Positions 1-9,394 of a stretch of DNA of 64,000 nt are shown here, one piece after another (position 1 is the first letter of the stretch; each line of letters starts with the position of its first letter). The stretch is from assembly GCA_036417435.1 (NCBI GenBank), contig CM070915.1, forward strand, positions 82,523,799-82,587,798. Direction: 5' to 3'. The position numbers and the translations under genes were made by a program. The notes under the pieces are model-generated. The model was not told where the DNA came from. It did no database searches and saw only the letters and a program-made list of their open reading frames with translations. Source of the DNA: Inia geoffrensis. Taxonomy: Eukaryota; Chordata; Mammalia; Artiodactyla; Iniidae.

Positions 1-336
1 GTTAGCGTACGTGTGAGGGCACGAGTTAGTCTTGGTGTCCTGGTTAAGATTAGGGCACGGGTGAGGGTAAGGCTTCGGGTGAGGGTCAGGGTTAGGATTC
101 GGGTTAGGGTTAAGGTTAAGGAATAGAGAGGGATTAGGGTACAGGTTAGGGTACGACAATGCTTAAGGGTTAGCGTAAGTGTGAGGGCACGAGTTAGTGT
201 TGGTGTACTGGTTAAGACAACGGCACCGATGAGGGTAAGGCCTCGGAAAAGGGTCACGTTCAGGGTTTCGCTTAGGGTTATGGTTAGGGAATGGGGAGGC
301 ATTAGGGTACAGGATAGGGTACGACGATGCTTAAGG
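1..336 (+). repeat. Left-edge partial HOR: A B
   Basis: The window opens exactly on a monomer boundary, at the first base of an A monomer. The rest of this HOR lies to the left. The A copy carries GTTAAG words and GAATAG like its counterpart at 4530. Confidence 0.9.
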
Positions 337-766
337 GTTAGCGTACGTTTGAGGGCATGAGTTGGTGTTTGTGTACTGGTTAAGATTAGGGCATTGGTTA
401 GGGTAGGGCATCGGAAGTGGGTCAGGTTTAGGGATGGGGTTAGGGTTAGGGTTAAGGAATGGGGAGGGATTAGGGTACAATTTAGGGTACGACAATGCTT
501 AAGGTTTAGCGTACGTGTGAGGGCACGAGTTAGTGTTGGTGTCCTGGTTAAGATTAGGGCACGGGTGAGGGTAAGGCTTCGGGTGAGTGTCAGGGTTAGG
601 ATTCGGGTTAGGGTTAGGGTTAAGGAATGCAGAGGGATTAGGGTACAGCTTAGGGTACGACAGTGCTTAAGGGTTAGCGTACGTGTGAGGGCACAAGTTA
701 GTGGTGGTGTCCTGGTTAAGATTAGGGCACGGGTGAGGGTAAGGTTTCGGATGAGGGTCATGTATA

Positions 767-772
767 GAATTC
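767..772. other. EcoRI site marking monomer F
   Basis: GAATTC here and at the same point of each F or D/F monomer. Its spacing reads out the HOR lengths (1344, 1512, 1169, 1008 and so on), because no other canonical monomer type contains the site. Confidence 0.88.
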
Positions 773-937
773 GGGTTAGGGTTAGGGTTAGGGAATGGGG
801 AGATATTAGGGCACAGTTTAGGGTACCACAACGCTTAAGGTTTAGCGTACGTGTGAGGTCACTAGTTAGTGTTAGTGTACTGCTTACGATTAGGGCACGG
901 GTGAGGGTAAGGCCTCGGAAGAGGGTCACGTTAAGGG

Positions 938-961
938 TTAGGGTTAGGGTTAGGGTTAGGG
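938..961 (+). repeat. Pure TTAGGG run, four copies
   Basis: First example of the run present in nearly every G monomer, at monomer bases 98-121. Six GGG-or-longer tracts lie between 935 and 968. Four copies are far too few for a functional telomere, but this is the strongest candidate in each HOR for G-quadruplex formation and for shelterin-type binding. Confidence 0.9.
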
Positions 962-1512
962 AATGGGGATTGATTAGGGTACAGGTTAGGGTGCGGCAAT
1001 GATTTAGGGTTGGCGTACTTTAGAGAGCATGGGTTAGTGTTGATGTACTGGTTAAAATTAGGACACGGGTGAGGGTAAAGTTTCGGGTGAGTGTCATGGT
1101 TAGGTTTCAGGTTAGGGTTAGGTTTAGTGAATGGAGAGGGATTAGGGTACAGGTTAGGGTACCGCTGCGGTTTAGTGTTAGCGTACGTTTCAGGGCACGA
1201 GTTAGTCTTGGTGTCCTGGTTAAGATTAGGGCACGGGTGAGGGTAAGGCTTCGGGTGAGGGTCAGGGTTAGGATTCGGGTTAGGGTTAGGGTTAGGGAAT
1301 GGAGCGGCATTAGGGTACAGGTTAGGGTACGACAATGCTTAAATGTTAGCGTAAGTGTGAGGGCACGAGTTAGTGATGGTGTACTGGTTAAGACAACGGC
1401 ACCGATGAGGGTAAGGCGTCGGAAAAGGGTTACGTTCAGGGTTTCGCTTAAGATTAGGGTTACGGAATGGGGAGGGATTAGGGTACAGGATAGGGTACGA
1501 CAATGCTTAAGG

Positions 1513-2688
1513 GTTAGCGTACGTTTGAGGGCATGTGTTAGTGTTTGTGTCCTGGTTAAGATTAGGGCATTGGTTAGGGTAGGGCATCAGAAGTGGGTCA
1601 GGTTTAGGGATGGGGTTAGGGTTAGGGTTAAGGAATGGGGAGGGATTAGGGTACAATTTAGGGTACGACAACGCTTAAGGTTTAGCGTACGTGTGAGGGC
1701 ACGAGTTAGTGTTGGTGTCCTGGTTAAGATTAGGGCACGGGTGAGGGTAAGGCTTCGGGTGAGGGTCAGGGTTAGGATTCGGGTTAGGGTTAGGGTTAAG
1801 GAATGCAGAGGGATTAGGGTACAGCTTAGGGTACGACAGTGCTTAAGGGTTAGCGTTCGTGTGAGGGCAAGGGTTAGTGTTAGTGTCCTGGTTAAGATTA
1901 GGGCACGGGTTAGGGTAAGGCTTCAGGTGAGGGTCAGGGTTAGGATTCGGTTTAGGGTTAGTGTTAGGGAATGGGGAGGGATTAGGGTACAGTTTAGGGT
2001 ACGACAACGATTAAGGGTTAGCGTACGTGTGAGGGCACAAGTTAGTGTTAGTGTACTGCTTACGATTAGGGCACGGGTGAGGGTAAGGCCTCGGAAGACG
2101 GTCACGTTAAGGGTTAGGGTTAGGGTTAGGGTTAGGGAATGGAGATTGATTAGGGTACAGGTTAGGGTACGGCAATGGCTTAGGGTTGGCGTACGTTAGA
2201 GGGCATGGGTTAGTGTTGATGTACTGGTTAAAATTAGGACACGGGTGAGGGTAAAGTTTCGGGTGAGTGTCATGGTTAGGTTTCAGGTTAGGGTTAGGGT
2301 TAGGGAATGGAGAGGGATTAGGGTACAGGTTAGGGTACCGCTGCGGTTTAGTGTTAGCGTACGTTTGAGGGCACGAGTTAGTCTTGGTGTCCTGGTTAAG
2401 ATTAGGGCACGGGTGAGGGTAAGGCTTCGGGTGAGGGTCAGGGTTAGGATTCGGGTTAGGGTTAGTGTTAGGGAATGGAGAGGGATTAGGGTACACGTTA
2501 GGGTACGACAATGCTTAAGGGTTAGCGTAAGTGTGAGGGCACGAGTTAGTGTTGGTGTACTGGTTTAGACAACGGCACCGATGAGGGTAAGGCCTCGGAA
2601 AAGGGTCACGTTCAGGGTTTCGCTTAGGGTTAGGGTTAGGGAATGGGGAGGGATTAGGGTACAGGATAGGGTACGACAATGCTTAAGG
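1513..2688 (+). repeat. 7-mer HOR with F/G hybrid: C D E F/G H A B
   Basis: The monomer at 2017 begins as F (GCACAA at hexamer 4) and becomes G by hexamer 6, with the CTTACG and CCTCGG words. The exchange lies in the shared GTTAGT word at hexamer 5. As a result this HOR lacks the EcoRI site of F. Confidence 0.9.
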
Positions 2689-2856
2689 GTTAGCGTACGT
2701 TTGAGGGCATGAGTTAGTGTTTGTGTACTGGTTAAGATTAGGGCATTGGTTAGGGTAGGGCATCGGAAGTGGGTCAGGTTTAGGGATGGGGTTAGGGTTA
2801 GGGTTAAGGAATGGGGAGGGATTAGGGTACAATTTAGGGTACGACAACGCTTAAGG
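2689..2856 (+). repeat. Monomer type C, reference copy
   Basis: Recognised by hexamer 4 GCATGA, hexamer 6 GTTTGT, hexamer 10 GCATTG, hexamers 12-14 GTAGGG, CATCGG and AAGTGG, hexamer 17 GATGGG and hexamer 24 GTACAA. It is the best anchor for the HOR map: 44 complete copies were placed, plus the partial one at 63981. Hexamers 4 and 7 resemble type H. Confidence 0.93.
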
Positions 2857-3024
2857 TTTAGCGTACGTGTGAGGGCACGAGTTAGTGTTGGTGTCCTGGT
2901 TAAGATTAGGGCACGGGTGAGGGTAAGGCTTCGGGTGAGGGTCAGGGTTAGGATTCGGGTTAGGGTTAGGGTTAAGGAATGCAGAGGGATTAGGGTACAG
3001 CTTAGGGTACGACAGTGCTTAAGG
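2857..3024 (+). repeat. Monomer type D, reference copy
   Basis: Starts TTTAGC rather than GTTAGC. Recognised by hexamer 21 GAATGC, hexamer 25 CTTAGG and hexamer 27 CAGTGC; hexamers 7-19 match type A. D is the commonest partner in hybrid monomers (D/F, A/D, E/D, F/D, D/A, G/D, D/E), probably because its middle is nearly identical to A, E and F and so gives a long exchange target. Confidence 0.92.
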
Positions 3025-3192
3025 GTTAGCGTTCGTGTGAGGGCTAGGGTTAGTGTTAGTGTCCTGGTTAAGATTAGGGCACGGGTGAGGGTAAGGCTTC
3101 AGGTGAGGGTCAGGGTTAGGATTCGGGTTAGGGTTAGGGTTAGGGAATTGGGAAGGATTAGCGTACAGTTTAGGGTACGTCAACGATTAAGG

Positions 3193-3360
3193 GTTAGCGT
3201 ACGTGTGAGGGCACAAGTTAGTGTTGGTGTCCTGGTTAAGATTAGGGCACGGGTGAGGGTAAGGTTTCGGGTGAGGGTCAGGGATAGAATTCGGGTTAGG
3301 GTTAGGGTTAGGGAATGGGGAGATATTAGGGCACAGTTTAGGGTACCACAACGCTTAAGG
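3193..3360 (+). repeat. Monomer type F, reference copy (EcoRI-bearing)
   Basis: Recognised by hexamer 4 GCACAA, hexamer 13 TTTCGG, hexamer 16 GATAGA, hexamer 22 GGAGAT and hexamer 26 GTACCA. The hexamer 16-17 junction creates GAATTC at monomer bases 95-100 (3287-3292 here), the only EcoRI site in the canonical HOR. In HORs such as those at 41469, 42813, 48357, 52725 and 54237, F copies share three extra changes (GGCAGG at hexamer 15, GTTAGC at 19, GTTAGA at 20) and form a subfamily. Confidence 0.93.
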
Positions 3361-3857
3361 TTTAGCGTACGTGTGAGGTCACTAGTTAGTGTTAGTGTAC
3401 TGCTTACGATTAGGGCACGGGTGAGGGTAAGGCCTCGGAAGAGGATCACGTTAAGGGTTAGGGTTAGGGTTAGGGAATGGGGATTGATTAGGGTACAGGT
3501 TAGGGTACGGCAATGGCTTAGGGTTGGCGACGTTAGAGGGCATGGGTTAGTGTTGATGTACTGGTTAAAATTAGGACACGGGTGAGGGTAAAGTTTCGGG
3601 TGAGTGTCATGGTTAGGTTTCAGGTTAGGGTTAGGGTTAGGGAATGGAGAGGGATTAGGGTACAGGTTAAGGTACCACTGCGGTTTAGTGTTAGCGTACT
3701 TTTGAGGGCACGAGTTAGTCTTGGTGTCCTGGTTAAGATTAGGGCACGGGTGAGGGTAAGGCTTCGGGTGAGGGTCAGGGTTAGGATTCGGGTTAGGGTT
3801 AGGGTTAGGGAATGGAGAGGGATTAGGGTACAGGTTAGGGTACGACAATGCTTAAGG

Positions 3858-4865
3858 GTTAGCGTACGTTTGAGGGCATGAGTTAGTGTTTGTGTCCTGG
3901 TTAAGATTAGGGCATTGGTTAGGGTAGGGCATCGGAAGTGGGTCAGGTTTAGGGATGGGGTTAGGGTTAGGGTTAAGGAATGGGGAGGGATTAGGGTACA
4001 ATTTAGGGTACGACAAAGCTTAAGGTTTAGCGTACGTGTGAGGGCACGAGTTAGTGTTGGTGTCCTGATTAAGATTAGGGCAAAGGTGAGGGTAAAGTTT
4101 CGGGTGAGGGTCAGGGATAGAATTCGGGTTAGGGTTAGGGTTAGGGAATGGGGAGATATTAGGGCACAGTTTAGGGTATCACGACGCTTAAGTTTTAGCG
4201 TACGTGTGAGTTCACTAGTTAGTGTTAGTGTAGTGTTTACGATTAGGGCACGGGTGAGGGTAAGGCCTCGGAAGAGTGTCACGTTAAGGGTTAGGGTTAG
4301 GGTTAGGGTTAGGGAATGGGGATTGATTAGGGTACAGGTTAGGGTACGGCAATGGCTTAGGGTTAACGTACGTTAGAGGGCATGGGTTAGTGTTGATGTA
4401 CTGGTTAAAATTAGGACACGGGTGAGGGTATAGTTTCGGGTGAGTGTCATGGTTAAGTTTCAGGTTAGGGTTAGGGTTAGGGAATAGAGAGGGATTAGGG
4501 TACATGTTAGGGTACCGCTGCGGTTTAGTGTTAGCGTACGTGTGAGGGCACGAGTTAGTCTTCGTGTCCTGGTTAAGATTAGGGCCCGGGTGAGGGTAAG
4601 GCTTCGGGTGAGGGTCAGGGTTAGGATTCGGGTTAGGGTTAAGGTTAGGGAATAGAGAGGGATTAGGGTACAGGTTAGGGTACGACAATGCTTAAGGGTT
4701 AGCGTAAGTGTGAGGGCACGAGTTAGTGTTGGTGTACTGGTTAAGACAACGGCACCGATGAGGGTAAGGCCTCGGAAAAGGGTCACGTTCAGGGTTTCGC
4801 TTAGGGTTAGGGTTAGGGAATGGGGAGGGATTAGGGTACAGGATAGGGTACGACGATGCTTAAGG
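3858..4865 (+). repeat. 6-mer HOR with D/F hybrid: C D/F G H A B
   Basis: The monomer at 4026 begins as D (TTTAGC, GCACGA) and becomes F by hexamer 13, keeping the EcoRI site. Words CCTGATT and GGCAAAGG or GGCACAGG mark this hybrid and its descendants at 8555, 10907, 14428 and 16780. H at 4362 is the GTTAAC variant. Confidence 0.9.
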
Positions 4866-6041
4866 GTTAGCATACGTTTGAGGGCATGAGTTGGTGTTTG
4901 TGTACTGGTTAAGATTAGGGCATTGGTTAGGGTAGGGCATCGGAAGTGGGTCAGGTTTAGGGATGGGGTTAGGGTTAGGGTTAAGGAATGGGGAGGGATT
5001 AGGGTACAATTTAGGGTACGACAACGCTTAAGGTTTAGCGTACGTGTGAGGGCACGAGTTAGTGTTGGTGTCCTGGTTAAGATTAGGGCACGGGTGAGGG
5101 TAAGGCTTCGGGTGAGTGTCAGGGTTAGGATTCGGGTTAGGGTTAGGGTTAAGGAATGCAGAGGGATTAGGGTACAGCTTAGGGTACGACAGTGCTTAAG
5201 GGTTAGCGTACGTGTGAGGGCACAAGTTAGTGGTGGTGTCCTGGTTAAGATTAGGGCACGGGTGAGGGTAAGGTTTCGGGTGAGGGTCATGTATAGAATT
5301 CGGGTTAGGGTTAGGGTTAGGGAATGGGGAGATATTAGGGCACAGTTTAGGGTACCACAACGCTTAAGGTTTAGCGTACGTGTGAGGTCACTAGTTAGTG
5401 TTAGTGTACTGCTTACGATTAGGGCACGGGTGAGGGTAAGGCCTCGGAAGAGGGTCACGTTAAGGGTTAGGGTTAGGGTTAGGGTTAGGGAATGGGGATT
5501 GATTAGGGTACAGGTTAGGGTGCGGCAATGATTTAGGGTTGGCGTACGTTAGAGAGCATGGGTTAGTGTTGATGTACTGGTTAAAATTAGGACACGGGTG
5601 AGGGTAAAGTTTCGGGTGAGTGTCATGGTTAGGTTTCAGGTTAGGGTTAGGTTTAGTGAATGGAGAGGGATTAGGGTACAGGTTAGGGTACCGCTGCGGT
5701 TTAGTGTTAGCGTACGTTTCAGGGCACGAGTTAGTCTTGGTGTCCTGGTTAAGATTAGGGCACGGGTGAGGGTAAGGCTTCGGGTGAGGGTCAGGGTTAG
5801 GATTCGGGTTAGGGTTAGGGTTAGGGAATGGAGCGGCATTAGGGTACAGGTTAGGGTACGACAATGCTTAAATGTTAGCGTAAGTGTGAGGGCACGAGTT
5901 AGTGATGGTGTACTGGTTAAGACAACGGCACCGATGAGGGTAAGGCGTCGGAAAAGGGTTACGTTCAGGGTTTCGCTTAAGATTAGGGTTACGGAATGGG
6001 GAGGGATTAGGGTACAGGATAGGGTACGACAATGCTTAAGG
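4866..6041 (+). repeat. 7-mer HOR lacking E, second copy
   Basis: Same composition as the unit at 337, displaced by 4529 bp, with D at 5034 followed by F at 5202. Confidence 0.9.
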
Positions 6042-7217
6042 GTTAGCGTACGTTTGAGGGCATGAGTTAGTGTTTGTGTCCTGGTTAAGATTAGGGCATT
6101 GGTTAGGGTAGGGCATCAGAAGTGGGTCAGGTTTAGGGATGGGGTTAGGGTTAGGGTTAAGGAATGGGGAGGGATTAGGGTACAATTTAGGGTACGACAA
6201 CGCTTAAGGTTTAGCGTACGTGTGAGGGCACGAGTTAGTGTTGGTGTCCTGGTTAAGATTAGGGCACGGGTGAGGGTAAGGCTTCGGGTGAGGGTCAGGG
6301 TTAGGATTCGGGTTAGGGTTAGGGTTAAGGAATGCAGAGGGATTAGGGTACAGCTTAGGGTACGACAGTGCTTAAGGGTTAGCGTTCGTGTGAGGGCAAG
6401 GGTTAGTGTTAGTGTCCTGGTTAAGATTAGGGCACGGGTTAGGGTAAGGCTTCAGGTGAGGGTCAGGGTTAGGATTCGGTTTAGGGTTAGTGTTAGGGAA
6501 TGGGGAGGGATTAGGGTACAGTTTAGGGTACGACAACGATTAAGGGTTAGCGTACGTGTGAGGGCACAAGTTAGTGTTAGTGTACTGCTTACGATTAGGG
6601 CACGGGTGAGGGTAAGGCCTCGGAAGACGGTCACGTTAAGGGTTAGGATTAGGGTTAGGGTTAGGGAATGGAGATTGATTAGGGTACAGGTTAGGGTACG
6701 GCAATGGCTTAGGGTTGGCGTACGTTAGAGGGCATGGGTTAGTGTTGATGTACTGGTTAAAATTAGGACACGGGTGAGGGTAAAGTTTCGGGTGAGTGTC
6801 ATGGTTAGGTTTCAGGTTAGGGTTAGGGTTAGGGAATGGAGAGGGATTAGGGTACAGGTTAGGGTACCGCTGCGGTTTACTGTTAGCGTACGTTTGAGGG
6901 CACGAGTTAGTCTTGGTGTCCTGGTTAAGATTAGGGCACGGGTGAGGGTAAGGCTTCGGGTGAGGGTCAGGGTTAGGATTCGGGTTAGGGTTAGTGTTAG
7001 GGAATGGAGAGGGATTAGGGTACAGGTTAGGGTACGACAATGCTTAAGGGTTAGCGTAAGTGTGAGGGCACGAATTAGTGTTGGTGTACTGGTTAAGACA
7101 ACGGCACCGATGAGGGTAAGGCCTCGGAAAAGGGTCACGTTCAGGCTTTCGCTTAGGGTTAGGGTTAGGGAATGGGGAGGGATTAGGGTACAGGATAGGG
7201 TACGACGATGCTTAAGG
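6042..7217 (+). repeat. 7-mer HOR with F/G hybrid, second copy
   Basis: Same composition as the unit at 1513, displaced by 4529 bp; the hybrid is at 6546. G-like sequence from about 6570 is also the left edge of the 5873-bp duplication. Confidence 0.9.
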
Positions 7218-8386
7218 GTTAGCGTACGTTTGAGGGCATGAGTTGGTGTTTGTGTACTGGTTAAGATTAGGGCATTGGTTAGGGTAGGGCATCGGAAGTG
7301 GGTCAGGTTTAGGGATGGGGTAAGGGTTAGGGTTAAGGAATGGGGAGGGATTAGGGTACAATTTAGGGTACGACAACGCTTAAGGTTTAGCGTACGTGTG
7401 AGGGCACGAGTTAGTGTTGGTGTCCTGGTTAAGATTAGGGCACGGGTGAGGGTAAGGCTTCGGGTGAGGGTCAGGGTTAGGATTCGGGTTAGGGTTAGGG
7501 TTAAGGAATGCAGAGGGATTAGGGTACAGCTTAGGGTACGACAGTGCTTAAGGGTTAGCGTTCGTGTGAGGGCTAGGGTTAGTGTTAGTGTCCTGGTTAA
7601 GATTAGGGCACGGGTGAGGGTAAGGCTTCAGGTGAGGGTCAGGGTTAGGATTCGGGTTAGGGTTAGGGTTAGGGAGTTGGGAAGGATTAGCGTACAGTTT
7701 AGGGTACGTCAACGATTAAGGGTTAGCGTACGTGTGAGGGCACAAGTTAGTGTTGGTGTCCTGGTTAAGATTAGGGCACGGGTGAGGGTAAGGTTTCGGG
7801 TGAGGGTCAGGGATAGAATTCGGGTTAGGGTTAGGGTTAGGGAATGGGGAGATATTAGGGCACAGTTTAGGGTACCACAACGCTTAAGGTTTAGCGTACG
7901 TGTGAGGTCACTAGTTAGTGTTAGTGTACTGCTTACGATTAGGGCACGGGTGAGGGTAAGGCCTCGGAAGAGGATCACGTTAAGGGTTAGGGTTAGGGTT
8001 AGGGAATGGGGATTGATTAGGGTACAGGTTAGGGTACGGCAATGGCTTAGGGTTGGCGACGTTAGAGGGCATGGGTTAGTGTTGATGTACTGGTTAAAAT
8101 TAGGACACGGGTGAGGGTAAAGTTTCGGGTGAGTGTCATGGTTAGGTTTCAGGTTAGGGTTAGGGTTAGGGAATGGAGAGGGATTAGGGTACAGGTTAAG
8201 GTACCACTGCGGTTTAGTGTTAGCGTACTTTTGAGGGCACGAGTTAGTCTTGGTGTCCTGGTTAAGATTAGGGCACGGGTGAGGGTAAGGCTTCGGGTGA
8301 GGGTCAGGGTTAGGATTCGGGTTAGGGTTAGGGTTAGGGAATGGAGAGGGATTAGGGTACAGGTTAGGGTACGACAATGCTTAAGG
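7218..8386 (+). repeat. 7-mer HOR lacking B with G* H*, second copy
   Basis: Same composition and the same 6+1 bp losses as the unit at 2689: G* 7890-8051 and H* 8052-8218. Confidence 0.91.
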
Positions 8387-9394
8387 GTTAGCGTACGTTT
8401 GAGGGCATGAGTTAGTGTTTGTGTCCTGGTTAAGATTAGGGCATTGGTTAGGGTAGGGCATCGGAAGTGGGTCAGGTTTAGGGATGGGGTTAGGGTTAGG
8501 GTTAAGGAATGGGGAGGGATTAGGGTACAATTTAGGGTACGACAAAGCTTAAGGTTTGGCGTACGTGTGAGGGCACGAGTTAGTGTTGGTGACCTGATTA
8601 AGATTAGGGCAAAGGTGAGGGTAAAGTTTCGGGTGAGGGTCAGGGATAGAATTCGGGTTAGGGTTAGGGTTAGGGAATGGGGAGATATTAGGGCACAGTT
8701 TAGGGTATCACGACGCTTAAGTTTTAGCGTACGTGTGAGGTCACTAGTTAGTGTTAGTGTAGTGTTTACGATTAGGGCACGGGTGAGGGTAAGGCCTCGG
8801 AAGAGTGTCACGTTAAGGGTTAGGGTTAGGGTTAGGGTTAGGGAATGGGGATTGATTAGGGTACAGGTTAGGGTACGGCAATGGCTTAGGGTTAACGTAC
8901 GTTAGAGGGCATGGGTTAGTGTTGATGTACTGGTTAAAATTAGGACACGGGTGAGGGTATAGTTTCGGGTGAGTGTCATGGTTAAGTTTCAGGTTAGGGT
9001 TAGGGTTAGGGAATAGAGAGGGATTAGGGTACAGGTTAGGGTACCGCTGCGGTTTAGTGTTAGCGTACGTGTGAGGGCACGAGTTAGTCTTGGTGTCCTG
9101 GTTAAGATTAGGGCACGGGTGAGGGTAAGGCTTCGGGTGAGGGTCAGGGTTAGGATTCGGGTTAGGGTTAAGGTTAGGGAATAGAGAGGGATTAGGGTAC
9201 AGGTTAGGGTACGACAATGCTTAAGGGTTAGCGTAAGTGTGAGGGCACGAGTTAGTGTTGGTGTACTGGTTAAGACAACGGCACCGATGAGGGTAAGGCC
9301 TCGGAAAAGGGTCACGTTCAGGGTTTCGCTTAGGGTTAGGGTTAGGGAATGGGGAAGGATTAGGGTACAGGATAGGGTACGACGATGCTTAAGG
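8387..9394 (+). repeat. 6-mer HOR with D/F hybrid, second copy
   Basis: Copy of the unit at 3858. The D/F hybrid at 8555 starts TTTGGC, a private substitution, and reads GGTGACCTG where the first copy reads GGTGTCCTG. Confidence 0.9.

Larger units (their letters stand above)
337..1512 (+). repeat. 7-mer HOR lacking E: C D F G H A B
   Basis: D (505) is followed directly by F (673), so one whole monomer is missing. The F copy has a GGTGGTG word and the variant ATGTATAGAATTC context, both shared with 5202, 9899, 12251, 15772, 18124 and 63141. At 1177 the A copy has TTTCAGG in hexamers 2-3, also seen at 5706, 16276 and 63645. Confidence 0.9.
2689..3857 (+). repeat. 7-mer HOR lacking B, 1169 bp: C D E F G* H* A
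   Basis: G* (3361-3522) is 162 bp: one TTAGGG copy is missing from its four-copy run. H* (3523-3689) is 167 bp: a T is missing from GCGTACG. A (3690) is followed directly by C (3858). The same 7-bp shortfall recurs in the units at 7218 and 13091. Confidence 0.92.
1..4529 (+). repeat. 4529-bp super-repeat, copy 1
   Basis: Twenty-seven monomers minus 7 bp (27 x 168 - 7 = 4529). It contains, in order, a B-to-A end, the E-less 7-mer, the F/G 7-mer, the G*H* 7-mer and the D/F 6-mer up to H. Confidence 0.9.
4530..9058 (+). repeat. 4529-bp super-repeat, copy 2
   Basis: Same monomer order and the same hybrids and deletions as copy 1. The match continues into a third, partial copy to about 9730 (A B C D); after that an E monomer is present that copies 1 and 2 lack. 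Confidence 0.9.

Noticed and set aside
938..961. Functional telomere end
   Set aside because: Pure TTAGGG runs never exceed four copies here, and most hexamers are mutated in a fixed way. A working telomere would show long uninterrupted repeats.
1069..2199. Plus-strand VR-rich frame (376 codons) as an arginine-rich protein
   Set aside because: It begins at GTG inside an H-A context, crosses seven monomers including the F/G hybrid and ends where a monomer boundary puts a stop in frame. Its length varies between copies with the hybrid content, as expected for an artefact.
3193..3360. CENP-B box in monomers with TTCGGG
   Set aside because: The TTCG-containing words do not continue with the spaced A and CGGG required by the box. 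I found no match in the eight monomer types.
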